NCBI RefSeq assembly: GCF_003999195.1 | Contig: NZ_RJVR01000346.1 | Location: 1 to 64,000 of the forward strand | Source of the DNA: Streptomyces soli | GTDB taxonomy: Bacteria; Actinomycetota; Actinomycetes; Streptomycetales; Streptomycetaceae | DNA length: 64,000 bases | Reading direction: 5' to 3' | Part shown: piece after piece, positions 26,127 through 34,423 of the stretch | Position numbering within the stretch: the first letter of the stretch is position 1 | Layout of the letters: the number at the start of each line of letters is the position of its first letter | Translations under genes and position numbers: made by a program | Notes under the pieces: model-generated | The model's database searches: none | What the model saw: only the letters and a program-made list of their open reading frames with translations | What the model was told of the DNA's origin: nothing

Positions 26127-27100
26127 ACACTCTCTTCCCTTACCCAACGCTGGTCGGGGAGATCGAAGTCAGAGTCAAGCAGGTCCGTATAGACGGCAAG
26201 CCGCTTTCCCTCTCCGTGGTCTCCAGGCCACAGCGGGCGGTAGCCCTGCATCAGGTCGAGCGTCCCAACTGGGAGGACGGGTCCATCGATCTCGAGGTCA
26301 CCCTGCCGGAGCTCGAGTTGGCCGACGGCCCGTGGTCCGAGGTTGCATGCGTCGCGATCCTCACAGAGGGATCCACGAACACACGTGTCGTGCGCCGCCT
26401 GCAGCGTGACCGGCTCTCCAGCACGTGGTCGGGCTCCGTCCCCGTGCTGCGGGCCATGCACCGTGATCGCGCCACGCTGAACGTCAGTGCTGTCGCCACT
26501 GTGGGCGGCGTTGCCGGACGAACGATCGGCACGGCTGACGAGGCCTGGATCATCGACCTCCTGGCGCGCACCCCGGTCCGGCAACGTGAGATCGAGATCG
26601 CGGAAGCCGATTTCCGCGACGGCCCCCAGGAGTGGCTGCGCCCGTTCAAGGACGCACCATGGCTGGTGGAGACCGCCGGTGAGATGCCCACGATCCTTCT
26701 CAACAGTTCTTTCGAGGGGATCACCCAGCTACTCAAGGGGTCCGGCAATCCATTGGAAAAGGCTGCTTCCGGCCTGGTGGCCGCTCAGATCGCCGGCGAG
26801 GCGTGGACAGCGATGTTCCACTCGGCTGTCGCCGACCTCGAACTGGACGACGACGGGGCCCCGCTGATCCCCAGCGGGTGGCGCGAGTCGGTGTTGCGGA
26901 CAATGTTGCCCGACGTCCTCCCCGGGCTCGCCCTCGCCGATGCTCTGATCGAGGTGCACAACCGTCACGCCGCGGGCTACGGGTGGGCTGAACTGCAGTC
27001 CCAGATCCACTTCGCAGCGTCCCGTCGAGCCCAGGTTCCGAAGAACCTGACCACAGCCGTCCGTGCCATCACCCGATCCCAGGAAGGCGCGACACGTTGA
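26123..27100 (+). CDS. Unknown protein, middle gene of the HTH-GHKL trio
   Basis: A 325-aa protein starting with GTG at 26123 in a GTGA overlap. The first ~130 residues are beta-rich (EIEVRVKQVRIDGKPLSLSV), and the C-terminal part is helical (GNPLEKAASGLVAAQIAGEA; VLPGLALADALIEVHNRHAA). No catalytic motif is visible. Strict coupling to its neighbours suggests it forms a complex with the HTH-GHKL ATPase. Function unknown. Confidence 0.6.
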   Translation: MNTLFPYPTLVGEIEVRVKQVRIDGKPLSLSVVSRPQRAVALHQVERPNWEDGSIDLEVTLPELELADGPWSEVACVAILTEGSTNTRVVRRLQRDRLSSTWSGSVPVLRAMHRDRATLNVSAVATVGGVAGRTIGTADEAWIIDLLARTPVRQREIEIAEADFRDGPQEWLRPFKDAPWLVETAGEMPTILLNSSFEGITQLLKGSGNPLEKAASGLVAAQIAGEAWTAMFHSAVADLELDDDGAPLIPSGWRESVLRTMLPDVLPGLALADALIEVHNRHAAGYGWAELQSQIHFAASRRAQVPKNLTTAVRAITRSQEGATR

Positions 27101-28038
27101 ACGGATCCGGAGTCGACATCCCAGACCGTCTGGCACACCTCCCCGGCGCCGCTGCGTCCAAGCACCTGACCCGCGGCGTGCTAACCGGCCAGGAGCAACC
27201 TCCTCGCGTCGCGCTGCTGCGCGCGAGCGCCCCGATCGCGGACCAGTCCGCGCGCTGGGAATGCGCACCGCTGCGTGAGCTCCTCGAGGAAGCGATGCGC
27301 CGATTCGCGGACTCTCGCTCCCGTGCCGACGCCTGGCTCGCGCCCCGTCTGCATGCCACTCTGCGCATGTCCCGCAACGAGGCGGCTGACCCCGCGATCT
27401 GGAACTTCCTCGCGCTTGTCGCAGCCCCGGACTACGTGATCTGGCGCCACCGTTCCCCAGCGGAGGCGCGGAACGGTGAGCCCGGATCGGTGTCCCCCGT
27501 CCGGTTCACCGGCCCGCACTACAACCAGGCGTTTGCCCGACTGTGGTGGGCCGCCGAACTGTTCCGGAACGGGGAGAACTACCGGCCCGCCGAAATCGCC
27601 TGTGGAAATCAGGACGTCCTCAACACGGCATTGCGCCTCGACGCCATCGACCACCGGCCCACCGCTCTGGCGATGGTGCGCGTGCTGGAAGGGCTCAGCG
27701 CGTCGGGAGCGTCCCGCCTCGGCGACCGTGTGAATGCCCTGTGCTCGGCCGTGAACGCTGCAGGCAGCACCCTCATGTACGACGTCATCGCCGCTGACGA
27801 ACTGCCGGATCAGGACGGCCTGCGCGACTGGATCGAGGGCGCCGACTCCGCACCAGCCGTCCCGTGGGACAGGCTCCCGGACGGCCCGGACGACGGAACC
27901 GCGCCCCGCGATTCGGTGGAGACCTTGACCCGTCTGTTCGATAAATTCCAGGCGGAAGCTCCACTGCGTATTCGGAAATGGCAGCCTGCTGATGAGCCTT
28001 CGGCGCAGGGGGTCAGTCTGCACAAGGACTACGTGTGA
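27097..28038 (+). CDS. DUF6339-like protein, last gene of the HTH-GHKL trio
   Basis: A 313-aa protein overlapping the previous gene by 4 bp (TTG start at 27097). The motifs WNFLALVAAPDYVIWRH and YNQAFARLWWAAELFRNGENY resemble actinobacterial proteins annotated as DUF6339; this is from memory and not checked. No known active site is seen. It ends 82 bp before the convergent C5-methyltransferase gene, with no obvious terminator between. It is likely part of a three-protein complex. Function unknown. Confidence 0.55.
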   Translation: MNGSGVDIPDRLAHLPGAAASKHLTRGVLTGQEQPPRVALLRASAPIADQSARWECAPLRELLEEAMRRFADSRSRADAWLAPRLHATLRMSRNEAADPAIWNFLALVAAPDYVIWRHRSPAEARNGEPGSVSPVRFTGPHYNQAFARLWWAAELFRNGENYRPAEIACGNQDVLNTALRLDAIDHRPTALAMVRVLEGLSASGASRLGDRVNALCSAVNAAGSTLMYDVIAADELPDQDGLRDWIEGADSAPAVPWDRLPDGPDDGTAPRDSVETLTRLFDKFQAEAPLRIRKWQPADEPSAQGVSLHKDYV

Positions 28039-28079
28039 ACCGAAAGGTCTCTCGTGGACGCACACCGGAGGAAACCACT

Positions 28080-28145
28080 GTGGATTCACAGGTGTTGAAG
28101 CGATTCCGCATGGAGCTCCCTCAAGCCTGGCGTCCGCTGAGATAA
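28080..28145 (+). CDS. Tiny ORF after a good ribosome-binding site, perhaps a gene remnant
   Basis: GGAGG lies 8 bp before GTG 28080, which opens 21 codons (VDSQVLKRFRMELPQAWRPL) to a TAA inside the end of the convergent methylase gene. It may be the start of a fourth gene in the trio cut off by the methylase operon. Evidence is weak. Confidence 0.25.
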   Translation: MDSQVLKRFRMELPQAWRPLR

Positions 28146-29344
28146 TTGTGGATGGCTTCGGCAAGTGCCTTGCCGAGGCCGATTGGGACGGCGTTGCCGA
28201 TCTGTCGTGCGATCTCGACCTTGCTGCCGTACCAGAGGAAGTCCTCCGGGAAACCCTGGATCAGGGCGGCTTCGTAGTGGGTGATCGGCCGGTCGGCCTT
28301 GGGGTGCAGGTAACGGCCCTTTTCGGGCTTGTAGAACTCGGTGCGAATCGTCACGGAGGGTCGATCCTCATGCATCCGGCCCATGACGTCACCGGAGCCA
28401 CTGTTGTGGCGATCCCAACTCGACGTCGACAGCGGGACCTCTTTGCCGTCGATCTCCGCTGTCTCGCCGCGGAGGTCGTGTCGGTTGCCGCCCGGCTTGA
28501 TGACCGCGTAGCGCGCGAGCGACAGGGCGGTGGGGCGCCGGCCGATGTGGAGGTCTGCAGTCTTGAACGGACCAGGGAGCTTCACACCGAGGGGTGCGCC
28601 GGTACGCTCCGGAAGGTCCTTGTCGGGAGCGTCAATCGGAGTCTTCGAGAACACCTCCGGTCCCACACCGACCCATGGCTCGAGTCGCTTCCCTGAATCG
28701 AGCCTCTCCTGGCTCGGGTTGCTGTTCTGCTCGTGCGTGGGCTCAGGGTGCGTCAGGGGTTCGCCCAGCTCCTTGCGCGTCGCGATGACAATGGCCCGGC
28801 GACGCGCCTGCGGAACACCGTAGTCGGCAGCGTTGAGGACCTTGGGAACGAGTGTGTAATCCTGCAGGTCGCCCGTCTCGGTCGCGGCTTTGAGATCAGC
28901 AAATTGCTGCGACTTCAAAAAGCGGTCGACGTTCTCGAGTACGAAGATCTTGGGCCGAATCGTCGTGACCACGCGCATGTACTCACGCCACAGCAAATTG
29001 CGAGGGTCGTCCGGGTCTTCTTTACCCAGTCCGGAAAATCCCTGACAGGGCGGCCCTCCCATGATCACATCGACATTGCCCACGAGATCGGGACCTGGTT
29101 CCCAATCGGCGATGTCGACATTCTCCACATGCGACGAACCGAAATTGGCGGAATACGTCGCTGCGGCGGCGGGATCGAATTCAACAGCCGCCAGGCTCTC
29201 GAATGGTGAAGTCTCGCGACCTTGCGGCCTGTATTCCCGGAATCCCGCAGAAATTCCCCCGGCCCCGGAAAATAGGTCAACCACCTTGATCACAGGGTCG
29301 GTCGAGGGTCGGCCGGCGGCGGGATCAGAGGTAGAGGCGGTCAT
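28121..29344 (-). CDS. dcm: DNA (cytosine-5-)-methyltransferase
   Basis: A 407-aa enzyme with motif I VVDLFSGAGGISAGF (~21), catalytic motif IV GGPPCQGFSG with Cys at ~100, motif VI FVLENVD (~135), motif VIII GVPQARRRAIVIA and motif X RQIGNAVPIGLGKALA. All catalytic elements are intact, so it should make 5-methylcytosine. It is the last gene of the MORC/Z1-type operon and would protect host DNA. The recognition sequence cannot be read. A Vsr-type nuclease encoded upstream fits repair of deaminated 5mC. Confidence 0.9.
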   Translation of the reverse strand: MTASTSDPAAGRPSTDPVIKVVDLFSGAGGISAGFREYRPQGRETSPFESLAAVEFDPAAAATYSANFGSSHVENVDIADWEPGPDLVGNVDVIMGGPPCQGFSGLGKEDPDDPRNLLWREYMRVVTTIRPKIFVLENVDRFLKSQQFADLKAATETGDLQDYTLVPKVLNAADYGVPQARRRAIVIATRKELGEPLTHPEPTHEQNSNPSQERLDSGKRLEPWVGVGPEVFSKTPIDAPDKDLPERTGAPLGVKLPGPFKTADLHIGRRPTALSLARYAVIKPGGNRHDLRGETAEIDGKEVPLSTSSWDRHNSGSGDVMGRMHEDRPSVTIRTEFYKPEKGRYLHPKADRPITHYEAALIQGFPEDFLWYGSKVEIARQIGNAVPIGLGKALAEAIHNYLSGRQA

Positions 29345-29425
29345 GGGTGGGAGTTTAATGGATCACGAGGCCCACCGGTCCCTCTTGCACCCATCGTTGT
29401 CACGTCGATGCCCGCTGCCCGAGAC

Positions 29426-30409
29426 TCACCCACCACACCCCAGTGCTGCGACGATTGCCCGGCCGACCGCCTCGGCGACCGGCGGCGGCGAAGCGTGCCC
29501 GATCTGGCGGTAGACAGAGGTCTTGCGCCCGTAGAACAGCCAGTCATCGGGGATCGACTGGATCATCGCCGCCTGGCGAAGGTTCAGCTTGGGCATACCG
29601 TCGACGGGGAAGTCCGCGCCCGGGACGTCGTCGCCGATGCTGTTGCCGTTCACGCCGAGTGCTGCCCATGCCTTCTTGCTTCCAGTGGGCCCCAGGTCCG
29701 CGCCACCGCGATTTGCAGAACCGCCGACGAGCGCGGGGGCAGGCCTCGAGGCCCGCCGCCGCCAGGCGGCTGCCCCTGGCCAACCACGACCCGCCATCGA
29801 CATCCCCAACACCTCGCCCACGGTAGGTGTCGGCAGACCTGTCGGAACGGGCCATCGGAACGAATCGAGGTGAGGATCGCGTAGAGCAACAAGCAAGCCC
29901 TGTTTCCGAAACTGCGGTACACCGAAGTCCGCCGAGTTGAGCACAGCCCAGGTCGCCCGGTAGCCCTCGTGCTCCAGCTGCTCCTCAATCCAGGTCCGGT
30001 CGCCGGCGAATGCATCGGAGGACACCAGGTCAGGGACGTTTTCCAGCAACAGTGCGCGGGGCCGTACCGATGTCAGCAACCACACCGCGGCACGCAACAG
30101 CTTGCGCTCGGCATCGGTGTCCGGGCGCTGGACGGTGGCCATGGACTTGACCCGGGGCAATCCGCCGCTGAGCAGGTCGACATTGTAGACCTGCCGGTGT
30201 TCCTCGGGATCGAAATCGATTACGTCCACGCAGCGGACGTCCCAGTGCGGGCGGTTCAGGCGTACCGTTCTGCACGAGTTCTCGTCGTTGTCGATCAGCA
30301 TGACCGGGTCGAATCCCGCTCGTTCCAGTCCAACGGCCTGGGCACCGGCGCCGGAGCAGATCTCCAGCGAGGTCAGTCGCGGGGTAGCCAAGGCCCTGGT
30401 CCTCCACAT
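29426..30409 (-). CDS. C5-methyltransferase homologue lacking the catalytic cysteine
   Basis: A 327-aa protein. Motif I LTSLEICSGAGAQAVGL (SAM binding) and motif VI LLLENVPD are present, and the motif X-like end IGHASPPPVAEAVGRAI is kept. Motif IV reads DLLSGGLPRVKSMATV, where the Pro-Cys nucleophile should be; the codon after CCC is CGG, giving Arg at ~86. Motif VIII is also altered (VPQFRKQG). It therefore probably cannot methylate by the usual mechanism and may bind SAM or DNA as a partner of the active enzyme. ATG 30409 is the listed start, but a TTG at 30391 with GGAGG 9 bp upstream is also plausible. Confidence 0.8.
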   Translation of the reverse strand: MWRTRALATPRLTSLEICSGAGAQAVGLERAGFDPVMLIDNDENSCRTVRLNRPHWDVRCVDVIDFDPEEHRQVYNVDLLSGGLPRVKSMATVQRPDTDAERKLLRAAVWLLTSVRPRALLLENVPDLVSSDAFAGDRTWIEEQLEHEGYRATWAVLNSADFGVPQFRKQGLLVALRDPHLDSFRWPVPTGLPTPTVGEVLGMSMAGRGWPGAAAWRRRASRPAPALVGGSANRGGADLGPTGSKKAWAALGVNGNSIGDDVPGADFPVDGMPKLNLRQAAMIQSIPDDWLFYGRKTSVYRQIGHASPPPVAEAVGRAIVAALGCGG

Positions 30410-30453
30410 GCTCGGTCAGCGGGGGTCTGCGCGCCAGGGCCCCCCGGATCAGG

Positions 30454-33396
30454 CTAATCGTTGGTGATGATGGCGTCTCCTTCGCGTGAGGAATCGATGG
30501 TCGTGAAGCGCACCATCTTGTTGTCACGTCCGCGCGCAGTGGCGGGTGCGACGAACGCGAAGGCCGTTACGATCTTGCCGGGGTCCAGGGTCCCCGACTG
30601 CTCGATGAGGGAGGCGTGGCTGCTCTCGACAAGTGGGAAGACGCTGATCACTCCGCGCTTGGCGGCGACATAGCGGTCTGTCGTGGCGTCTCCGCTGGAG
30701 GGGAGCGCACCGGCAATGCGGTAGGCGGCCGGACGGTGCTTGGGCTCGCTGATCGCACCGAAGAGTGGACCACGCCGTCGGTCGCGACCGAACCAGGAGA
30801 AGCTTCGTCGCGATTCGCCAAGGGCGATCGTCTTGGCACCGGTGGCATGCTGCGGAGCGAGTACGAGCCAGTCCTGCACCTGGCCCGAGGCTGTGATCTC
30901 CTCCAGGTAGGCCAGGTGGGGAGCGAACTGCTGCTCGGCGCCCCACTTGAGCGAGCGCAGGACGGACAGCAGTTCCTGACCCGGGAGCAGACCCGTGAAG
31001 GCTCGGAATCGGAAGTGGGTTTCCTTGCCCTCGTTCTCGATGCGATGAGTAAAGGTCTCGGCAGTCGTGGAGAGCCTCTCCAGGATCGGCGTCCAGCGCC
31101 CGGTGTTGTGGCGGAGGGCCGGCGCGGTCGTCGGGTACGCGGTCGGCTCCTCCCACTGGCCGGGCGAGCAGACCTCCACCAGTCGGGCGTTGAACATTTT
31201 GTCCGCGCTGGTGGGCTTGAGCCAGGGCAGGTGTTGGGACACCAGCGGCGGGACTCGGTTCGGGGTGACCTGGGCTTCGCCGTCGACGGGCTGGGAGTAC
31301 TGCTCGAGCTGTAGTCGGAAGCTCTCCTCGTCCCGGCAGATGGCCTCGAAAGCCTCGTAGAGGTCGATGTCCTTCTTGCCCATCGCTTCTTCGCGTCCGA
31401 CGTAGAGCCGGATGAGGTCGCGGTAGCCGGGGCGGAAGCCGAACCATCGGCCCATCTGCATGAGGGTGGATGCGTTGTTGGTCCGTCGCCGGTAGTAGGT
31501 GACGGTCAGGCCCTCGACGGTGAAGCCGCGGGCGAGCTTCTGTCCGCCGATGAGAATCTTCCAGATCGACCGCTTGTCGAAGTCGGCCTCGCCGGTCTCG
31601 ATGTCCTTGTCGCCATTGACGACGATGATCGGCCGGTCGTCGCCGCCGATCCGAACGCAGGCCGCGCCGATGTACGGGGCAAGTTCCTCGAATGTGGTCG
31701 GCACTGCCGCCCCGTCCGCCCGGACCCGGGACACCGGGGCAAGATCGGTCTCGAAGAGCTGGCGCAGCCGAGCGTGCCCGGACGGGCCGCTGTAGCCCGC
31801 CGCGTACCACAGCCGCGTCACCGAGCTCAGCAGCTCCCGGTGGTCGGCGGTGCGGACTGATTCGTGGATCAGCATGGTGTGGTGCTGGAAGTACCGGTCG
31901 CCCAGGCCATTGGCCTCCCGGTAGAGCTTCATGGCCGCGGTGAGCACATACATGTCCAGGGCCTGCTGCAGGCAGCTCTCGTCGCGCTCGTCGGCCAGGA
32001 CGATGTCACGGACATGCGCCTTCTCATTCGAATTCGCGAACGTTCGCTCCTCAACGGGAACGTCGGAGTCCAGGTCGTGGAAGTCCTGTACGCCCATGTA
32101 TCCGGCAGGGCGTGGCAGGGAGACGATGAAGTCCTTGGGGAAGATGTCCTCGGTGTCGCTGGGGTCGATGAAGACGTTGGCGAAGGGGGTTGCGGTGTAG
32201 CCGACGTACTGGGCGCGAGGCAGCATCCGCAGCAGTTCGGAGATCTTCCGGTTGATAGCGGTGCGCTCAGCGTCCGGTTTGTTGGGGTTGCTGGTGTTGA
32301 CGGAGGCCTCGTCGGACTCGTCATCGATGATCAGTACCGGGATCTCACCCAATGGGGTCTTGATCTTGCTGAGGTCCTTGACCAGCTTGGCGAGGACGGT
32401 TGAGTTCTTCTTCACCACCATCAGCCGTGCGGAGCTGCGGTGCAGGTTGCGAGAGTCGTGGAGCGGAAGGGCAGGCTCCCGCTTCTCGAATTCGAGGGCG
32501 ACAATGCCCTGAAGGAGGCTCTTGTAGTCGTTGTCACGGGTGGTCATCCGGACGATGTCGATGCCGCCCAGAGTGGAGGGCAGGCCGCCGTGGGTCAGAA
32601 ACTTGCCCTGCGCCCACGCCGGGTCGTCCGCGTAGTCGGACTCGTAGTCCGGTGCTCCACGCAGGATGTTCTCCCTCCCGGCGAGCTCCATGTCCAGACG
32701 GCGCTGCGTCTGCGCGCGCAACAGGTTGAGGGTGCCGCCGAGCACTATGACCAGGCGGTAGCCGGCGTCAACCGCCTTCGCGATGACCCCGGTGAAGTTG
32801 GCGGTCTTGCCGGACTGCACGTAGCCGACCACCAACCCCTTGGACTGGTAGGCGGTCTCGGAGGTGGGGTCGGCGAGGCGTTCGACAACCCGGTCCGTGG
32901 CGCTGTCCAGCCCGGCGATGGCGTCCTCGGGCCAGTCCTTCTTGGCGAGTAGGCGGCGGTAAGCGGGCCAGTACCAGGAACGACCGGACTGCGACTGCGG
33001 GGTGTACCAGGGCGTGAAGGTATCGCTGATCACCACCGGGCCCGCCGCTTTGGCGACCGGGATGAGCTCGCCCAGAATCTTTCGGGTGTCCGGCTCCAGC
33101 CCCAGCCGATCCAACACGGCAGCCCGCCGCTCGTCGGTGCGGGCCTCGGTGTCCGTCCAGGCAGGCTGCTCCAGGTAGTCCCACTGCGTGAGCTGCCGAC
33201 GCCACAGTTCCAGCAGACGGTCCCCCGCTCGGGCTCCGAGTAGCGCGGTGCAATACTCGGCCTCCGAGGTGTCCACGTCGGCAACCAGATCCTCGGCGTA
33301 GAAGTCGAGGGCGCGCCGCAGAGCCTTGGGGCCGGAGTTGGCCATCCCCGCGAGCGCGGAGGTATGGAGTGTCAGGCGTGTGTTCTCGTCGGTCAT
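30454..33396 (-). CDS. Z1-domain SF2 helicase of MORC-type restriction systems
   Basis: A 980-aa protein. P-loop VGYVQSGKTANFTG (~190), acidic box LIIDDESDEASVN (~352), YVGYTATPFANV, and the characteristic Z1 block GGQKLARGFTVEGLTVTYY plus LMQMGRWFGFRPGYRDLIR (~600-660). Z1 proteins are ATP-dependent helicase-like translocases found with C5 methylases, MutL/MORC-like ATPases, REase-fold proteins and Vsr nucleases; exactly those neighbours are present here. It probably drives DNA translocation or remodelling ahead of cleavage. Confidence 0.9.
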   Translation of the reverse strand: MTDENTRLTLHTSALAGMANSGPKALRRALDFYAEDLVADVDTSEAEYCTALLGARAGDRLLELWRRQLTQWDYLEQPAWTDTEARTDERRAAVLDRLGLEPDTRKILGELIPVAKAAGPVVISDTFTPWYTPQSQSGRSWYWPAYRRLLAKKDWPEDAIAGLDSATDRVVERLADPTSETAYQSKGLVVGYVQSGKTANFTGVIAKAVDAGYRLVIVLGGTLNLLRAQTQRRLDMELAGRENILRGAPDYESDYADDPAWAQGKFLTHGGLPSTLGGIDIVRMTTRDNDYKSLLQGIVALEFEKREPALPLHDSRNLHRSSARLMVVKKNSTVLAKLVKDLSKIKTPLGEIPVLIIDDESDEASVNTSNPNKPDAERTAINRKISELLRMLPRAQYVGYTATPFANVFIDPSDTEDIFPKDFIVSLPRPAGYMGVQDFHDLDSDVPVEERTFANSNEKAHVRDIVLADERDESCLQQALDMYVLTAAMKLYREANGLGDRYFQHHTMLIHESVRTADHRELLSSVTRLWYAAGYSGPSGHARLRQLFETDLAPVSRVRADGAAVPTTFEELAPYIGAACVRIGGDDRPIIVVNGDKDIETGEADFDKRSIWKILIGGQKLARGFTVEGLTVTYYRRRTNNASTLMQMGRWFGFRPGYRDLIRLYVGREEAMGKKDIDLYEAFEAICRDEESFRLQLEQYSQPVDGEAQVTPNRVPPLVSQHLPWLKPTSADKMFNARLVEVCSPGQWEEPTAYPTTAPALRHNTGRWTPILERLSTTAETFTHRIENEGKETHFRFRAFTGLLPGQELLSVLRSLKWGAEQQFAPHLAYLEEITASGQVQDWLVLAPQHATGAKTIALGESRRSFSWFGRDRRRGPLFGAISEPKHRPAAYRIAGALPSSGDATTDRYVAAKRGVISVFPLVESSHASLIEQSGTLDPGKIVTAFAFVAPATARGRDNKMVRFTTIDSSREGDAIITND

Positions 33397-33427
33397 CGTC
33401 AGTCCTTGGGCATGCGGCAGTCGTGGT

Positions 33428-34423
33428 TCAGGGAAGCTGGATGTCGCTCAGTGCGATGGGGGCGGTGTCCGCAGCGGGGAGGCCGGTGACGTCGATGCGA
33501 TAGCGGACGTCGGCCAGGCGGGCACGGAGCTCGCCCGGGAGAGCGGACAGCATGGTCTCGTCCAGGCGCGGCAGCGACCCGTCAACAGCCAGAACGAGTG
33601 GCTCCGACCGCAGCGACCAGCGTTCGTCGTCCGGAAGTTCAGCGCGCCACCCGGCCCGGGCCACTCGCGCCAAAAATCGGGCAACGTGCGCAGGCGCATG
33701 CTCGGCAAGTTGCTCGCGAACCGCTGCGACGCACTGGGAGAGAGTGCGCCCGGCTGACCCTCCCCGGGTGAGCTGGAGAGACACCAACCAGAGCGGGCGG
33801 CCTGTTGTGGGACTGAGCTGCCCGGTGCCGTGGATGGTGTGCCGGCGTTGCTCGGAGGCCGTCGTTTTGACCTCCAGGTCGAACAGAGGGAGCGCAAAGT
33901 CGTGTTCCTCACCCTCCGGGCCGACCCAGGCTTCCAACGCGGTGGACCAGTCGTAGTCGGGCTGCGCGGCTACGGACCGCAGGACAGCCAACTCGCCGAT
34001 CAAGCCGAGACGTATTTCCAACTGCAGGCTCCGGGGGCCGTCGAGCAAGGCGCTCCAGGCCCTCACCGTCTCCATGAAGGCCTGCTCCAAGGATCGGTGG
34101 TTAACCACCATACGTTCGGTGATCGCGCACAGCAGGTCGTGGAAGTCACGTAGTAGGGCTGGCTCGGTGGTCCGCAGCCGCGTCATGCGGCGACCACCCT
34201 CGTGGATCTGGTCGATGCCGATCGCCGGAATGGTGGTCCGTAGTGTGCGCTGATGCGGTCCTGTCTCGACGTGCAGGGCGATGTCCTCGTGCGCCACGAC
34301 GTAGTCGATCCGCAGCTGGCCCACGCTGCCGAGCGGAATCGTTGCGTCCTGCCCCGAGTGGAGGTAGTACTCGACGTCCGACCAGGCCAGGTGGGTTTTT
34401 TGGGCTTCTGCTCCCTCAGTCAT
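33428..34423 (-). CDS. PD-(D/E)XK-family putative nuclease of the Z1/MORC system
   Basis: A 331-aa protein from ATG 34423 (MTEGAEAQKTH), overlapping the MORC-like gene end by 8 bp. A C-terminal region shows EEHDFALPLFDLEVKTTA, where Asp and the E-V-K triad fit the PD-(D/E)XK nuclease core (~170-182). An upstream segment LQLEIRLGLIGELAVL contains the conserved helix with Glu seen in this family. It is the expected restriction nuclease subunit next to Z1 and MORC-like proteins. The family identity is inferred from motif and context. Confidence 0.75.
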   Translation of the reverse strand: MTEGAEAQKTHLAWSDVEYYLHSGQDATIPLGSVGQLRIDYVVAHEDIALHVETGPHQRTLRTTIPAIGIDQIHEGGRRMTRLRTTEPALLRDFHDLLCAITERMVVNHRSLEQAFMETVRAWSALLDGPRSLQLEIRLGLIGELAVLRSVAAQPDYDWSTALEAWVGPEGEEHDFALPLFDLEVKTTASEQRRHTIHGTGQLSPTTGRPLWLVSLQLTRGGSAGRTLSQCVAAVREQLAEHAPAHVARFLARVARAGWRAELPDDERWSLRSEPLVLAVDGSLPRLDETMLSALPGELRARLADVRYRIDVTGLPAADTAPIALSDIQLP

